Below are positions 24,217 through 31,801 of a DNA stretch of 59,141 nt, in pieces. A program made the position numbers and the translations under genes. The notes beneath the pieces are model-generated. The model made no database searches and was not told where the DNA came from. It saw nothing but the letters and a program-made list of their open reading frames with translations. The DNA is from CAZHGD01 sp964531735. Its GTDB lineage: Bacteria > Armatimonadota > UBA10988. The DNA is taken from positions 1 through 59,141 of the forward strand of contig CAZHGD010000022.1 of the NCBI GenBank assembly GCA_964531735.1, read 5' to 3'. The stretch's first letter is position 1. Each line of letters starts with the position of its first letter.

Positions 24217-27138
24217 CTACTCGAACACCAGCAACCGCGTCTCGCCCTGCCGTGCGGTCCAGGTGACGCTCGACACCGCCTTGCCCAGCATCTCGCCGGT
24301 CAACGCGTCGCGCACGGTGACGGAGCGCGGCCAGCGGATGGTCTTGGCGCCGGCGGTGGTCGCGTGCAACGACAGGTAGCGGTTGTCCACGCTGAGCGCG
24401 TCGTCGGTTTCGCAGTAGACATGGCAACCGGCCTTGCGGGCCAGGTCGCGGAGCGTGGCCGGTCGCAGCGCCGGCGCGGCGCTGAACACCGATGTCCAGG
24501 CGCCGACCTGACGCCGGGCCAAGCCCACCTGCACCGTGCCGCCGACCAGGCCGAGCCGCTCGCCGTCACCGGTCACCGCGAACGCCGTGCCGGTGGCCGC
24601 CCGCGCGTCGGCCAGCACGTCGCGGCCGTCGGCGCTGGTTACCTTGAGTGGCTGCGTGGCCGCGAGCGGCGCGAAGTCGAAGCCGGTGAGCCGGCGCATC
24701 GGCTCCACGCCACTCGCTGTGTCACCGTAGTAGCCCGGCGCATAGATCCACACCGCGGTGGCCCGCTCGCGCGCCAGCCGAGCGTGAATCACCTCGCGCT
24801 GCCGGTCGGTGACGCGGAAGGCGTTGCAGAACAGGTAGAGCTTGTGCGCCGGCAGGTCGTCGCGCGCCAGGTCGCTCATCAGGTAGTGGTCCCACGACAG
24901 GCCGGCGCGCGGTTGCTCGGCCACCGTCAGCAGCGACAACGGCAGGTTCAGCGGGTGCATCGCCGTGCCGTAGGCGAAGCTGCCTTCATCGACCACCACC
25001 GCCACGTCGCCGCTGAACGGTTGCCGGCCGGCCAACGCCGCCTGCTGGAGCTGCCGCAGCCGGCCGAGGAAGACCGGCAGGTCGGGCCCGGCCAGCCAGC
25101 CGCCATCCATGTCCATCTGGCTGACTTCCGTGCGGTGGCAGAGCACCTGCCCGAAATCGCGCAGCAGTACCGCCTGCGAGCCGGCCAGGTCGCTCGCGCG
25201 GCCAAAACCGCTGGTCGGCGCCGACAGGTGCGTGCGGTAGTCGGCTTCGTTCAGCCACACCTTGCCGTGCAGCAGCACGCTCTCGGTGGCGGACATGAAG
25301 CCGCTGGTGCCGGTCACCTCGCGCCCGGTGTACAGCGGCGGACTCATCAGGAAGTCGACATCGGGGCTGTCGAGCACCTTGGCCAGCGCGCAGTGCGACG
25401 AATCGGCCTGACGGACGTTGTGCTGGGTCAGGTAGCCGTAGTAGGTGCCCACCAGCGATTTGCGGCCACAGGCGTCCTTGGCCACCTTCATGAAGTAACC
25501 GATCGCGTCGGCGGTCAGGTTGGCCAGGAACTCGTAGTAGTCGATGACCTGCCGCTCCTTGCTCGCGTCGCGGAGCGCGCCGAGACCGCCACGGTGGCGC
25601 TGTTGCGGCGTCGGCATCGGTGGTTCGGCCAGCGACACCGTCGGGTTGGCCCAGGCCGCGCGCAACCGGGCGTCATCGCCGTACCGTTGCGTCAGCCAGG
25701 TGCGCCAGGCGCGCTGCGCCGGGGCGCTGTAATCGGCCAGCTCGTCGTTCCACAGCCCCCACGACTGCCACTCGGCACTGTAGCCCGAGAACGGGCAGTA
25801 GCCGACGATGCGCTCAGCATACGGCCCGCGCTGCAGATGGGCGATCAGCCGGCGGACGTCCTCGGCGGTCTCGCGCCGCCAGCGCTCCGAGGCGAACGAC
25901 TGCGGCCCGCGGCGTCCGCTGGCATACAGGCACAGCTCCTCCGGGTACTTCTGCTGCCACCAACTCGGTGGCGTGATGCCGATGTGCAGGAAGAACAGGG
26001 CCTGCGGATCGTCGGCCAGCGCCTCGGCGAAGTAGCGGTCGAACAGGCTGTAGTCGTACACCTCGGGCTTGATGTGGCCCAGATCGGACTGCATCGAGCC
26101 GCCGAACCAGTCGAAGTAGACATGGACACCGGCGGCGGCCATCTCGCGGCGCTGCTCCGGCCGGCGGACACCGGGGATCTGCACCGAGTGCATCGCCAGC
26201 GGCCGCCCGTCGACGTGGAACGTCGGCGCGCCGCCAACGCGCCGCACCTCGCACAGTGGCGTGGTCGCATGCCCGTCCTTGGGGTTCCGCACCGCGACGG
26301 TGGCCAAGTCCTTCGTCTGACCGGCACCGCTGAGGTCGGTGCCCATCAGGGCCACGCGGAGGCGGTAGTCGGTCTGCCGGTCATAGGCGCGAGTGACGAA
26401 CCGTCCGGTCCACCGGTTCGTGCCCGGCGCCAGGTCCACCGCGCGCACCCAGTCGTCGACGATCTCACCGGCAGCGCTGATCAGCCAGATCACCGCGTGC
26501 TGCCGAGCGGGCTGCGCTGCGGCGAGCGAGGCCGTGACCGTGACGTCAATCGGCTGTCCCGCCTGCACCGACGCCGGCGCCTCGACCTTGACCAGGGCGC
26601 CACGTCCGGCCGGCAGTGGCGTCACGCCCACCTCGAACGGCCGGTCGTCGGCCGGTTCGAGCCGCACCAGTGCCATGGCCAGCCAGCGCTGACCCTCGTT
26701 GCCCGGATCGAGGCGCAAACGCGTCACACGCTGGGTGGCCCCACCCCACCGCTCGGTCAGGTCGCCGCCCGAGTTCTCGCGGTAGTTCAGCTTGCTCAGG
26801 TCGACCCGGTACTCGGCCCAGCCCGCCTGCAACCGGTGAGCGCTGTGCCCCAGGCCCCACCGGCCGTCGTCGGCCCCGTAGTAGATGCCCAACTGGTCCG
26901 CCGGCGACGACGAGTACAGCCGCACCGTCAGGCGCGTGTAGACCTTGGCGTCGAAGCCGCCCTCAGGCATCTGGACATAGAGAAACGGATCCCACTCGGT
27001 CAGCCCGCGGAACAGCCCGTCACCGGCTCGCGAGGAGCTGAAGTGAGAGGTACTGACGACGTCAGACGGTTGCTGGAACGTCCACTCCAGCGGCGCCGCA
27101 CCCAGCGCCAGCGACAGCAACGCGAGCGAGCCGACCAT
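24217..27138 (-). CDS. GH42-like beta-galactosidase with signal peptide
   Basis: The protein has 973 residues from ATG 27138, which follows GGAGG by six bases. MVGSLALLSLALGAAPLEW is a short signal peptide. Residues about 20-320 are a beta-sandwich N-terminus (SSPADQLGIYYGADDG, KLNYRENSGG). From about 360 comes a TIM barrel: HVDGRPLAMHSVQIPG, HVYFDWFGGSM, FFLHIGITPPSWW, and ISGYSAEWQSWGLWNDE-type sequence near the acid/base; LNEADYRTH carries a candidate nucleophile glutamate. A Rossmann-like trimerisation domain (FCNAFRVTDRQREVIHARL) and a beta domain follow, as in GH42. It probably removes galactose from pectic galactan or similar chains outside the cytoplasm. GH42 assignment is from fold pattern. 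Confidence 0.75.
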   Translation of the reverse strand: MVGSLALLSLALGAAPLEWTFQQPSDVVSTSHFSSSRAGDGLFRGLTEWDPFLYVQMPEGGFDAKVYTRLTVRLYSSSPADQLGIYYGADDGRWGLGHSAHRLQAGWAEYRVDLSKLNYRENSGGDLTERWGGATQRVTRLRLDPGNEGQRWLAMALVRLEPADDRPFEVGVTPLPAGRGALVKVEAPASVQAGQPIDVTVTASLAAAQPARQHAVIWLISAAGEIVDDWVRAVDLAPGTNRWTGRFVTRAYDRQTDYRLRVALMGTDLSGAGQTKDLATVAVRNPKDGHATTPLCEVRRVGGAPTFHVDGRPLAMHSVQIPGVRRPEQRREMAAAGVHVYFDWFGGSMQSDLGHIKPEVYDYSLFDRYFAEALADDPQALFFLHIGITPPSWWQQKYPEELCLYASGRRGPQSFASERWRRETAEDVRRLIAHLQRGPYAERIVGYCPFSGYSAEWQSWGLWNDELADYSAPAQRAWRTWLTQRYGDDARLRAAWANPTVSLAEPPMPTPQQRHRGGLGALRDASKERQVIDYYEFLANLTADAIGYFMKVAKDACGRKSLVGTYYGYLTQHNVRQADSSHCALAKVLDSPDVDFLMSPPLYTGREVTGTSGFMSATESVLLHGKVWLNEADYRTHLSAPTSGFGRASDLAGSQAVLLRDFGQVLCHRTEVSQMDMDGGWLAGPDLPVFLGRLRQLQQAALAGRQPFSGDVAVVVDEGSFAYGTAMHPLNLPLSLLTVAEQPRAGLSWDHYLMSDLARDDLPAHKLYLFCNAFRVTDRQREVIHARLARERATAVWIYAPGYYGDTASGVEPMRRLTGFDFAPLAATQPLKVTSADGRDVLADARAATGTAFAVTGDGERLGLVGGTVQVGLARRQVGAWTSVFSAAPALRPATLRDLARKAGCHVYCETDDALSVDNRYLSLHATTAGAKTIRWPRSVTVRDALTGEMLGKAVSSVTWTARQGETRLLVFE

Positions 27139-27271
27139 AGCGACCTCCACCGGCGGGCGATCCTGCGCCAGGCCGCCTGCCTGCCATGCGCATCGTACAC
27201 CATCCGGTGGGCGAGGTGATCCGGTAGCGGCCAGCGGCACGCGCGTCTGGAAGTGCGCACGGCCAAGCACC

Positions 27272-27409
27272 CGTGGGACCGGCGTCCCGCCGGTCTGGGT
27301 GCCCCAGGCGCCCGCCAACCTGAGCGCCACTCTCACGGGCCGGCCGATCGACCGCAGTCACCGGTTGGGAGCGCCCCGCGTGAGAGACCGGCGAGACGCC
27401 GGTCCCACG
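27272..27409. repeat. BIME-like paired inverted repeat, copy B
   Basis: The arms (27272-27296 and 27385-27409) repeat the arms of the element at 3209-3346 with one base change, and enclose an unrelated 88-base spacer. The element fills most of the 341-base gap between the GH42 and radical SAM genes; the rest (27139-27271) only holds the leader of the GH42 gene, with a possible -10 TACGAT at 27193 on the minus strand, and 27410-27479 shows nothing recognisable. Confidence 0.8.
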
Positions 27410-27479
27410 CACGAGTGGCCAGGTCCGCGATCGGACTCACCGCCGGCCGTAGCAGCCCGACGCTCGGGTGCTGCTCGCC

Positions 27480-28748
27480 TCATCCGAGCTGCAACAGCGG
27501 ATGGTCCGGCGACGAGCGCGTACCGCAGTTGCAGATGTAGTCCTCGGCCGACTGCTGGTGCCGGCCGAAGTCGCGGGCGAAGTGGTCCCAGGTCGCCCTG
27601 GCTTCGCGGCAGAACGCATACGGCGTGCCCGGGCTCACCCGCTCCAGCTCGTCGATCACCGTCTGGTAGATCTCGCGGCGGAACGCGTCGGGGATCTCCG
27701 AGCCCGGTTCGGCGCCCGCCGGCTGGTCGCGCATCGCGTCCAGAAAGTCCGGCGCCAGTTGGTCCAGGTCGAAGTGCTGTTCGAGCGTGGCCAGCTTCAG
27801 GTAGCGCAGCGTCTCGAAGGTGATCATCTCGGGCCGGCAGACCGCGAAGGTCCGCGCCACCAGTTCGCGCACCTCCTCGCGCCAGTGACGCATCGGCACG
27901 ATGGGCGAGTAGCGCAGCCGCACCGGGTAGCCGGCCTCCTGGCACTCCGCCGCCGCCGCCAGCCGCGCCTCCAGGCTGGCGGTCTCGCGCTCGATCAGCC
28001 GACACTGCGACGGCAGACCCAGGCTCCAGCAGCAGGTCGTCTGGCCGCGATGATCCAGGTTCAGCAGGTAGTCGACGTTGGCGCTCTTGCCCACGTAGAA
28101 CTCGAAGAAGCGGCCCGGCTTGCCCGCGAAGTACTCGACGAACAGGCGAGCGCTGTCGTACTCGGGCTCGAACTCGGCGATGTCGGACCAGTTGTCGTTC
28201 TGGAACAGCTTCTGCTCGGGCACGCTGTCGATCCAGCCGTCGAGGTGCTCGACCAACTCCTCGAGGTTGCACATCAGGTTGAGCGTCCAGCCGAGGCCGC
28301 AGTAGGCGCAGCGGAACGGGCAGCCGACCACGGTGTGGATGTGCCAGGCCGGCTGGCAGATGCAGCCGGTCTTGGCGCGCCAGGCCGGCGTGCCGGTCTC
28401 GCGCCACTCGAAGCCGGGCCGCTCGCCCTCACCATAGCCGTTGAGCTTGTGTACCGGCGACCGGAACAGGTTGGGGTACTGCTGCCGGCGCGCCTCTCGC
28501 GTGGCCGCGTCGTCGCCGAAGCGGTAGCGGTTCAGTACGACCACCATCGGCACGTCACGCTGCGTGCCGTGCAGGCCGCGCCCGTAGAGACCGAGCGGGT
28601 CGACCAGCTCGTCCAGCCGCTCGTCGTCGACCACCTCGGTCTGCTCGGCGCGAATGCGCGGCGCCATACGCTCGGCGCGGGCGCGCATTCGGGGATCTGC
28701 CTGGACATCCTCGTGGATGAGCAGGTGGGTAGCGTTCAACCGCCGCAT
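27480..28748 (-). CDS. SPL-like radical SAM protein, copy 2
   Basis: The 422-residue protein has ATG at 28748, with GGAGG five bases upstream (GTG 28751 overlaps it). The cluster motif is VGCPFRCAYC (Cys143, Cys147, Cys150). YVGKSANVDYLLNLDHRGQT, the ARLAAAAECQEAGYPV helix and SPIVPMRHWREE parallel copy 1 and spore photoproduct lyase. The C-terminus YICNCG (Cys406, Cys408) matches the CGC tail of copy 1. A further TGCICQPAWH precedes the cluster. Overall identity to copy 1 appears low, so this is an old duplication or separate acquisition. The target lesion or substrate is unknown. Confidence 0.8.
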   Translation of the reverse strand: MRRLNATHLLIHEDVQADPRMRARAERMAPRIRAEQTEVVDDERLDELVDPLGLYGRGLHGTQRDVPMVVVLNRYRFGDDAATREARRQQYPNLFRSPVHKLNGYGEGERPGFEWRETGTPAWRAKTGCICQPAWHIHTVVGCPFRCAYCGLGWTLNLMCNLEELVEHLDGWIDSVPEQKLFQNDNWSDIAEFEPEYDSARLFVEYFAGKPGRFFEFYVGKSANVDYLLNLDHRGQTTCCWSLGLPSQCRLIERETASLEARLAAAAECQEAGYPVRLRYSPIVPMRHWREEVRELVARTFAVCRPEMITFETLRYLKLATLEQHFDLDQLAPDFLDAMRDQPAGAEPGSEIPDAFRREIYQTVIDELERVSPGTPYAFCREARATWDHFARDFGRHQQSAEDYICNCGTRSSPDHPLLQLG

Positions 28749-28803
28749 CACTGCCTCCGACTATGCGCGGCAGCCTCTCACCGACCCGCGTGGAAGTCAA
28801 GCC

Positions 28804-29103
28804 CTAGCCGGCCAGGTCCTCGATCTCGCGCAGTTGCGCCAGAATCTCGGCCCGCCGCAGACCGGCCGTCAGGCCCTCCTCAACGAACTGGGCAATCATC
28901 TCTTCCTCGCGCAGCACGGCCAACTGCTGGTCGAGGAGGGCCAGGTCGACGCCGGCCGGCAGCGCGTCTCCGGCCGCCTGCGCGTCACGCAGTCGCGAGA
29001 TCCGGTGCGCGAGCGCGGCCCGCAGATCGCGCACCTCCTCGGCCCGCAACTCGCCGTCGCAGACGGCCTCGAAGATCAGCTCCCGGTCGGTCTCACCAGC
29101 CAC
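28804..29103 (-). CDS. Small acidic helical protein of unknown function
   Basis: The 99-residue protein starts with GTG 29103 (VAGETDRELIFEAVCDGEL). It is rich in Glu, Leu, Ala and Arg, with almost no prolines, and the second half (LRRAEILAQLREIEDL) reads as amphipathic helix or coiled coil. Third-position GC bias matches neighbouring genes, which supports coding. No domain is recognised. The start REL, GEL pattern vaguely recalls anti-sigma or degenerate DUF-type adaptor helices, but nothing supports a function. It sits between the LivF-like gene and the radical SAM gene, on their strand. Confidence 0.6.
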   Translation of the reverse strand: MAGETDRELIFEAVCDGELRAEEVRDLRAALAHRISRLRDAQAAGDALPAGVDLALLDQQLAVLREEEMIAQFVEEGLTAGLRRAEILAQLREIEDLAG

Positions 29104-29174
29104 GTTCTCTGCACCTCGCCGCTCGAGATGGTCGCCGGGTTGCCGCCGGGCGTCAAGGTCGGCCGCAGCGCCCG

Positions 29175-29912
29175 TCAGCGCTCGGCGCGCTCCAGTCCGA
29201 AGGTGAACTGCCGCCGCAGCGCGTCATCGGCACGGATGGCCGCGGTCGGTGCCTCAGCGGCCACCGCGCCGTTGAGCAACAGCACCGCCCGGTCGGCCAG
29301 ATCGAGGGCCAGCGCGACGTTCTGCTCGACCAGGAGCACCCCGGCGCCGGTGGCCTCGCGCAGCGCCGCGAGGCGCGCCAGAGCCTCGCGGGCCGCCTGC
29401 GGCGCCAGCCCGATGGTGGGTTCGTCGACCAGCAGCAGGCGCGGCTCACCCAGCAGTGCCATGGCGATGGCCAGCATCTGCTTCTGCCCGCCGGACAAGG
29501 CACCCGCCCGCGTCCGGCGTCGTTCGGCCAGCCCCGGGTAGCGCGCCAGCGCAGCGGCGACGCGCTCGCCGGCTCGCGCCGGATCAGGCAGCAGGTCGGC
29601 CGCCACCGCCAGGTTCTCGGCCACCGTCAGCGGAGCGAACACCTGGCCGCCTTGGGGCAGGTAGGCGATGCCGTCATGCAGGTTGGCCGCCGGCGCGCGC
29701 CCGGTGACCTCACGGCCTTCGTAGAACACCCGACCGGCCGTGATCGGCACCAGGCCGAACGCGGCCTTGAGCACCGTGGATTTGCCGGCGCCGTTCGGCC
29801 CCAGCAAGGCCACCACTTCACCGGCGGCCACGTCGAGCGAGGCACCCAGCAACACCGGGCGGCGGTCATAGCCGGCCTCGACCGCCGCCAGAGAGAGGAG
29901 CCGTGCCGGCAC
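29175..29912 (-). CDS. ABC transporter ATP-binding protein, LivF-like, orphan
   Basis: This 245-residue ATPase of the branched-chain amino acid (HAAT) LivF type starts with GTG 29912, immediately after the TAG of the upstream lipoprotein. Walker A is GPNGAGKST at 38-46, Q-loop GYLPQ-type in IAYLPQGGQVF, signature LSGGQKQ, Walker B LLLVDEP and H-loop near LLVEQNV. LivF normally works with LivG, LivH, LivM and a binding protein; none is nearby, so it may pair with distant subunits or serve another exporter. The direct TAG-GTG join suggests translational coupling to the lipoprotein. Confidence 0.85.
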   Translation of the reverse strand: MPARLLSLAAVEAGYDRRPVLLGASLDVAAGEVVALLGPNGAGKSTVLKAAFGLVPITAGRVFYEGREVTGRAPAANLHDGIAYLPQGGQVFAPLTVAENLAVAADLLPDPARAGERVAAALARYPGLAERRRTRAGALSGGQKQMLAIAMALLGEPRLLLVDEPTIGLAPQAAREALARLAALREATGAGVLLVEQNVALALDLADRAVLLLNGAVAAEAPTAAIRADDALRRQFTFGLERAER

Positions 29913-31592
29913 CTAGCGCCCGCGGCGCGCCGCAGTGCCGCTCCGCTTCCACTCCGTGAACAACTGCTGGGCCGTGCCGGCGCCGTTGATGATGAGCAGC
30001 GTCTGCAGGTCGGACGAGATGATGGCCACCGACGGCACGGTGGTGCCCACCGCCGGCAGCGTCCCGCCGTCACTGGCCGAGACCACGAGGATCATCACGT
30101 AGGCGTTGGCCGGATCGATGGTCAGTCCCGGCCCCAGGTTGGCGGGCACGGTGGTGCCCGGGAACTGCACCGTTCCCGAGAAGGAGCCGAGCGGGCTGGT
30201 GACGGTGAAGGTGGCGTCGGCGTTGATCGTCATCGTCTTCGGCGTGCCGGTCGGCGCCACCATGCCGGTGTAGGTCGAGCCACTGCGCTGCTCGGTCCAG
30301 GTGCCGACCAGCCGGCGCGGACCGGTGTCGGTCGGTGGCGTCGGCGGGCCCTGGACACCGAGCACCTGGAAGCTGAGCACCTGGTAGGCCTCGTTGCCGG
30401 CGTCGTCGATGACCACCAGCTCGACCTGGTAGCTGGCCGGCGTGGTCTTCGAGTTGCCCGGCACCTGGAACGAACCGGTGAAGCTGTCGCCGCTCCGGGT
30501 CAGTGTGAGTTGCGTCACCTCTTCCACCGCGCCGGGCGGGCTGTCGGCCGCGCGGGTCACGTCGGCGACCGCGACCAGCACCGGGCTGTCGGCGTCACGA
30601 ATGGTCGCCGACACCGTGACCGTGCCGCCCTGGAACGGCACTAACGCGGGCGTCGCCTGTGCCGCAACGATGTTCGGTGGCTGGTTGGCCTCCGCCGTCG
30701 GCTCAGTCCGCAAGGTGATTTCCACCGTCGTGGTTTGGCCCGCCAGGACGTTGGCCTGCTTCAGCGCGTCCAGGAACCCGGTCGCCATGGCTTCCACCAC
30801 CACCACGCCGATGGGCACGTTGGTGATGGTCAGTTCGTTGATGGCGCCGGTCTGTCGGGCCGGCGGCAAGGCGGTCGTCACCGTGCCGATGTCGTCCTCG
30901 TTCAGGTAGATGGTCGCCACCGTCGGTGGGTTGCTGTAGACGCGGACCACCACCGTGCCGAAACTCTCGGCGGCCGCGGTGTTGGCCACGGCCGCCAGCG
31001 CTTCGGGATCGGTGGTGACATCGATGGTGTCCAACTGCTGGCCGAGCACCTCGTCGGCCACCAGTTCCAGCGCCTGGACCTGGGCATCGGTCAGTGGCTT
31101 GTCGACGTTGTTCTGCTGCGCCACCGCGGCGGCCACCGTACTGACCGGCGTCACGTCGCGGCGCTTGATCTGGTCGAGGCTCTCAAAGCTGATCACCGCC
31201 TGCAGGACGCGCTTCGCGTCAAAGGGATCGGTCGCGGTCAGCAGGAGCGGCACGTGCAGCGGCAGGTTGTCCAGCCGGTAGTAGTCGTAGCGGCCGGTGG
31301 TGGCATCGTAGCCGGCCTGAGTCTGCCGGAGCGCCGCCTGCCCCGCGGTGTAGGGCATCGAGTAGACCCGGACGATGGCGAACGGGATGCTCACCGAACC
31401 GGTGGCGGTCTGGCGCGACCGGGCGCGCGACGGCACGAACACGAAGCCGTCCATCGTCGCCGTGCGGCTCGCCGCGGCCGACAGCGAGGTCGAGCCACCC
31501 GACTTGGCGCCACAGCCCAACGACGTCAGCGCGACGACGAGCAGTGCCGCCGTCGCCACTCGTCGTGCCACCAGTCGCCATCTAGTCTGCAT
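29913..31592 (-). CDS. Large lipoprotein with PEGA-like and Ig-like domains
   Basis: The 559-residue protein has ATG at 31592, with GGGAG seven bases upstream. A signal peptide ends in the lipobox LTSLGC (Cys27). The mature part contains beta domains: residues about 45-140 (FVFVPSRARSRQT, RVYSMPYTAGQ), a helical stretch DAQVQALELVADEVLG, a PEGA-like repeat (VVVRVYSNPPTVATIYLN, ITNVPIGVVVVEAMATGF) and an Ig-like domain about 310-420 (GTVTVSATIRDADSP). The C-terminus (GTWTEQRSGSTYTG) resembles a lipocalin-like or copper-resistance-type barrel. It would be surface-anchored. No catalytic motif is seen. The role is unknown, perhaps binding of a ligand handled by the coupled ATPase. Confidence 0.7.
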   Translation of the reverse strand: MQTRWRLVARRVATAALLVVALTSLGCGAKSGGSTSLSAAASRTATMDGFVFVPSRARSRQTATGSVSIPFAIVRVYSMPYTAGQAALRQTQAGYDATTGRYDYYRLDNLPLHVPLLLTATDPFDAKRVLQAVISFESLDQIKRRDVTPVSTVAAAVAQQNNVDKPLTDAQVQALELVADEVLGQQLDTIDVTTDPEALAAVANTAAAESFGTVVVRVYSNPPTVATIYLNEDDIGTVTTALPPARQTGAINELTITNVPIGVVVVEAMATGFLDALKQANVLAGQTTTVEITLRTEPTAEANQPPNIVAAQATPALVPFQGGTVTVSATIRDADSPVLVAVADVTRAADSPPGAVEEVTQLTLTRSGDSFTGSFQVPGNSKTTPASYQVELVVIDDAGNEAYQVLSFQVLGVQGPPTPPTDTGPRRLVGTWTEQRSGSTYTGMVAPTGTPKTMTINADATFTVTSPLGSFSGTVQFPGTTVPANLGPGLTIDPANAYVMILVVSASDGGTLPAVGTTVPSVAIISSDLQTLLIINGAGTAQQLFTEWKRSGTAARRGR

Positions 31593-31801
31593 CGAAGATC
31601 TCCCTGACGCCGCGGTGCCCTAGCTGCCCACCTCGTATAGTTGTACCATTTCTGCGCTGGCGCGGGGGCCTCCTCTTTGGGTCGAGTCGCCACCCGTAGC
31701 GCCGGTTGGACACGGATCCGACAGATGCCTGTTGCGCCACCGCAAGATGGCGCAGGTGCCGGCTGGCGCGCGGCGAAGGCCAGCGCGCTGGGGAGACCGG
31801 T

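Noticed and set aside
24364..27219. A very long open frame on the plus strand opposite the GH42 gene
   Set aside because: Its product is low-complexity, rich in Arg, Gly, Val, Gln and His with no domain; it is the antisense shadow common in GC-rich DNA. The minus-strand gene has a signal peptide, ribosome site and family motifs.
27468..30644. A frame of more than 1,000 codons on the plus strand opposite four leftward genes
   Set aside because: It spans the radical SAM, helical, LivF and lipoprotein genes, each with clear motifs on the other strand, and shows no domains of its own.
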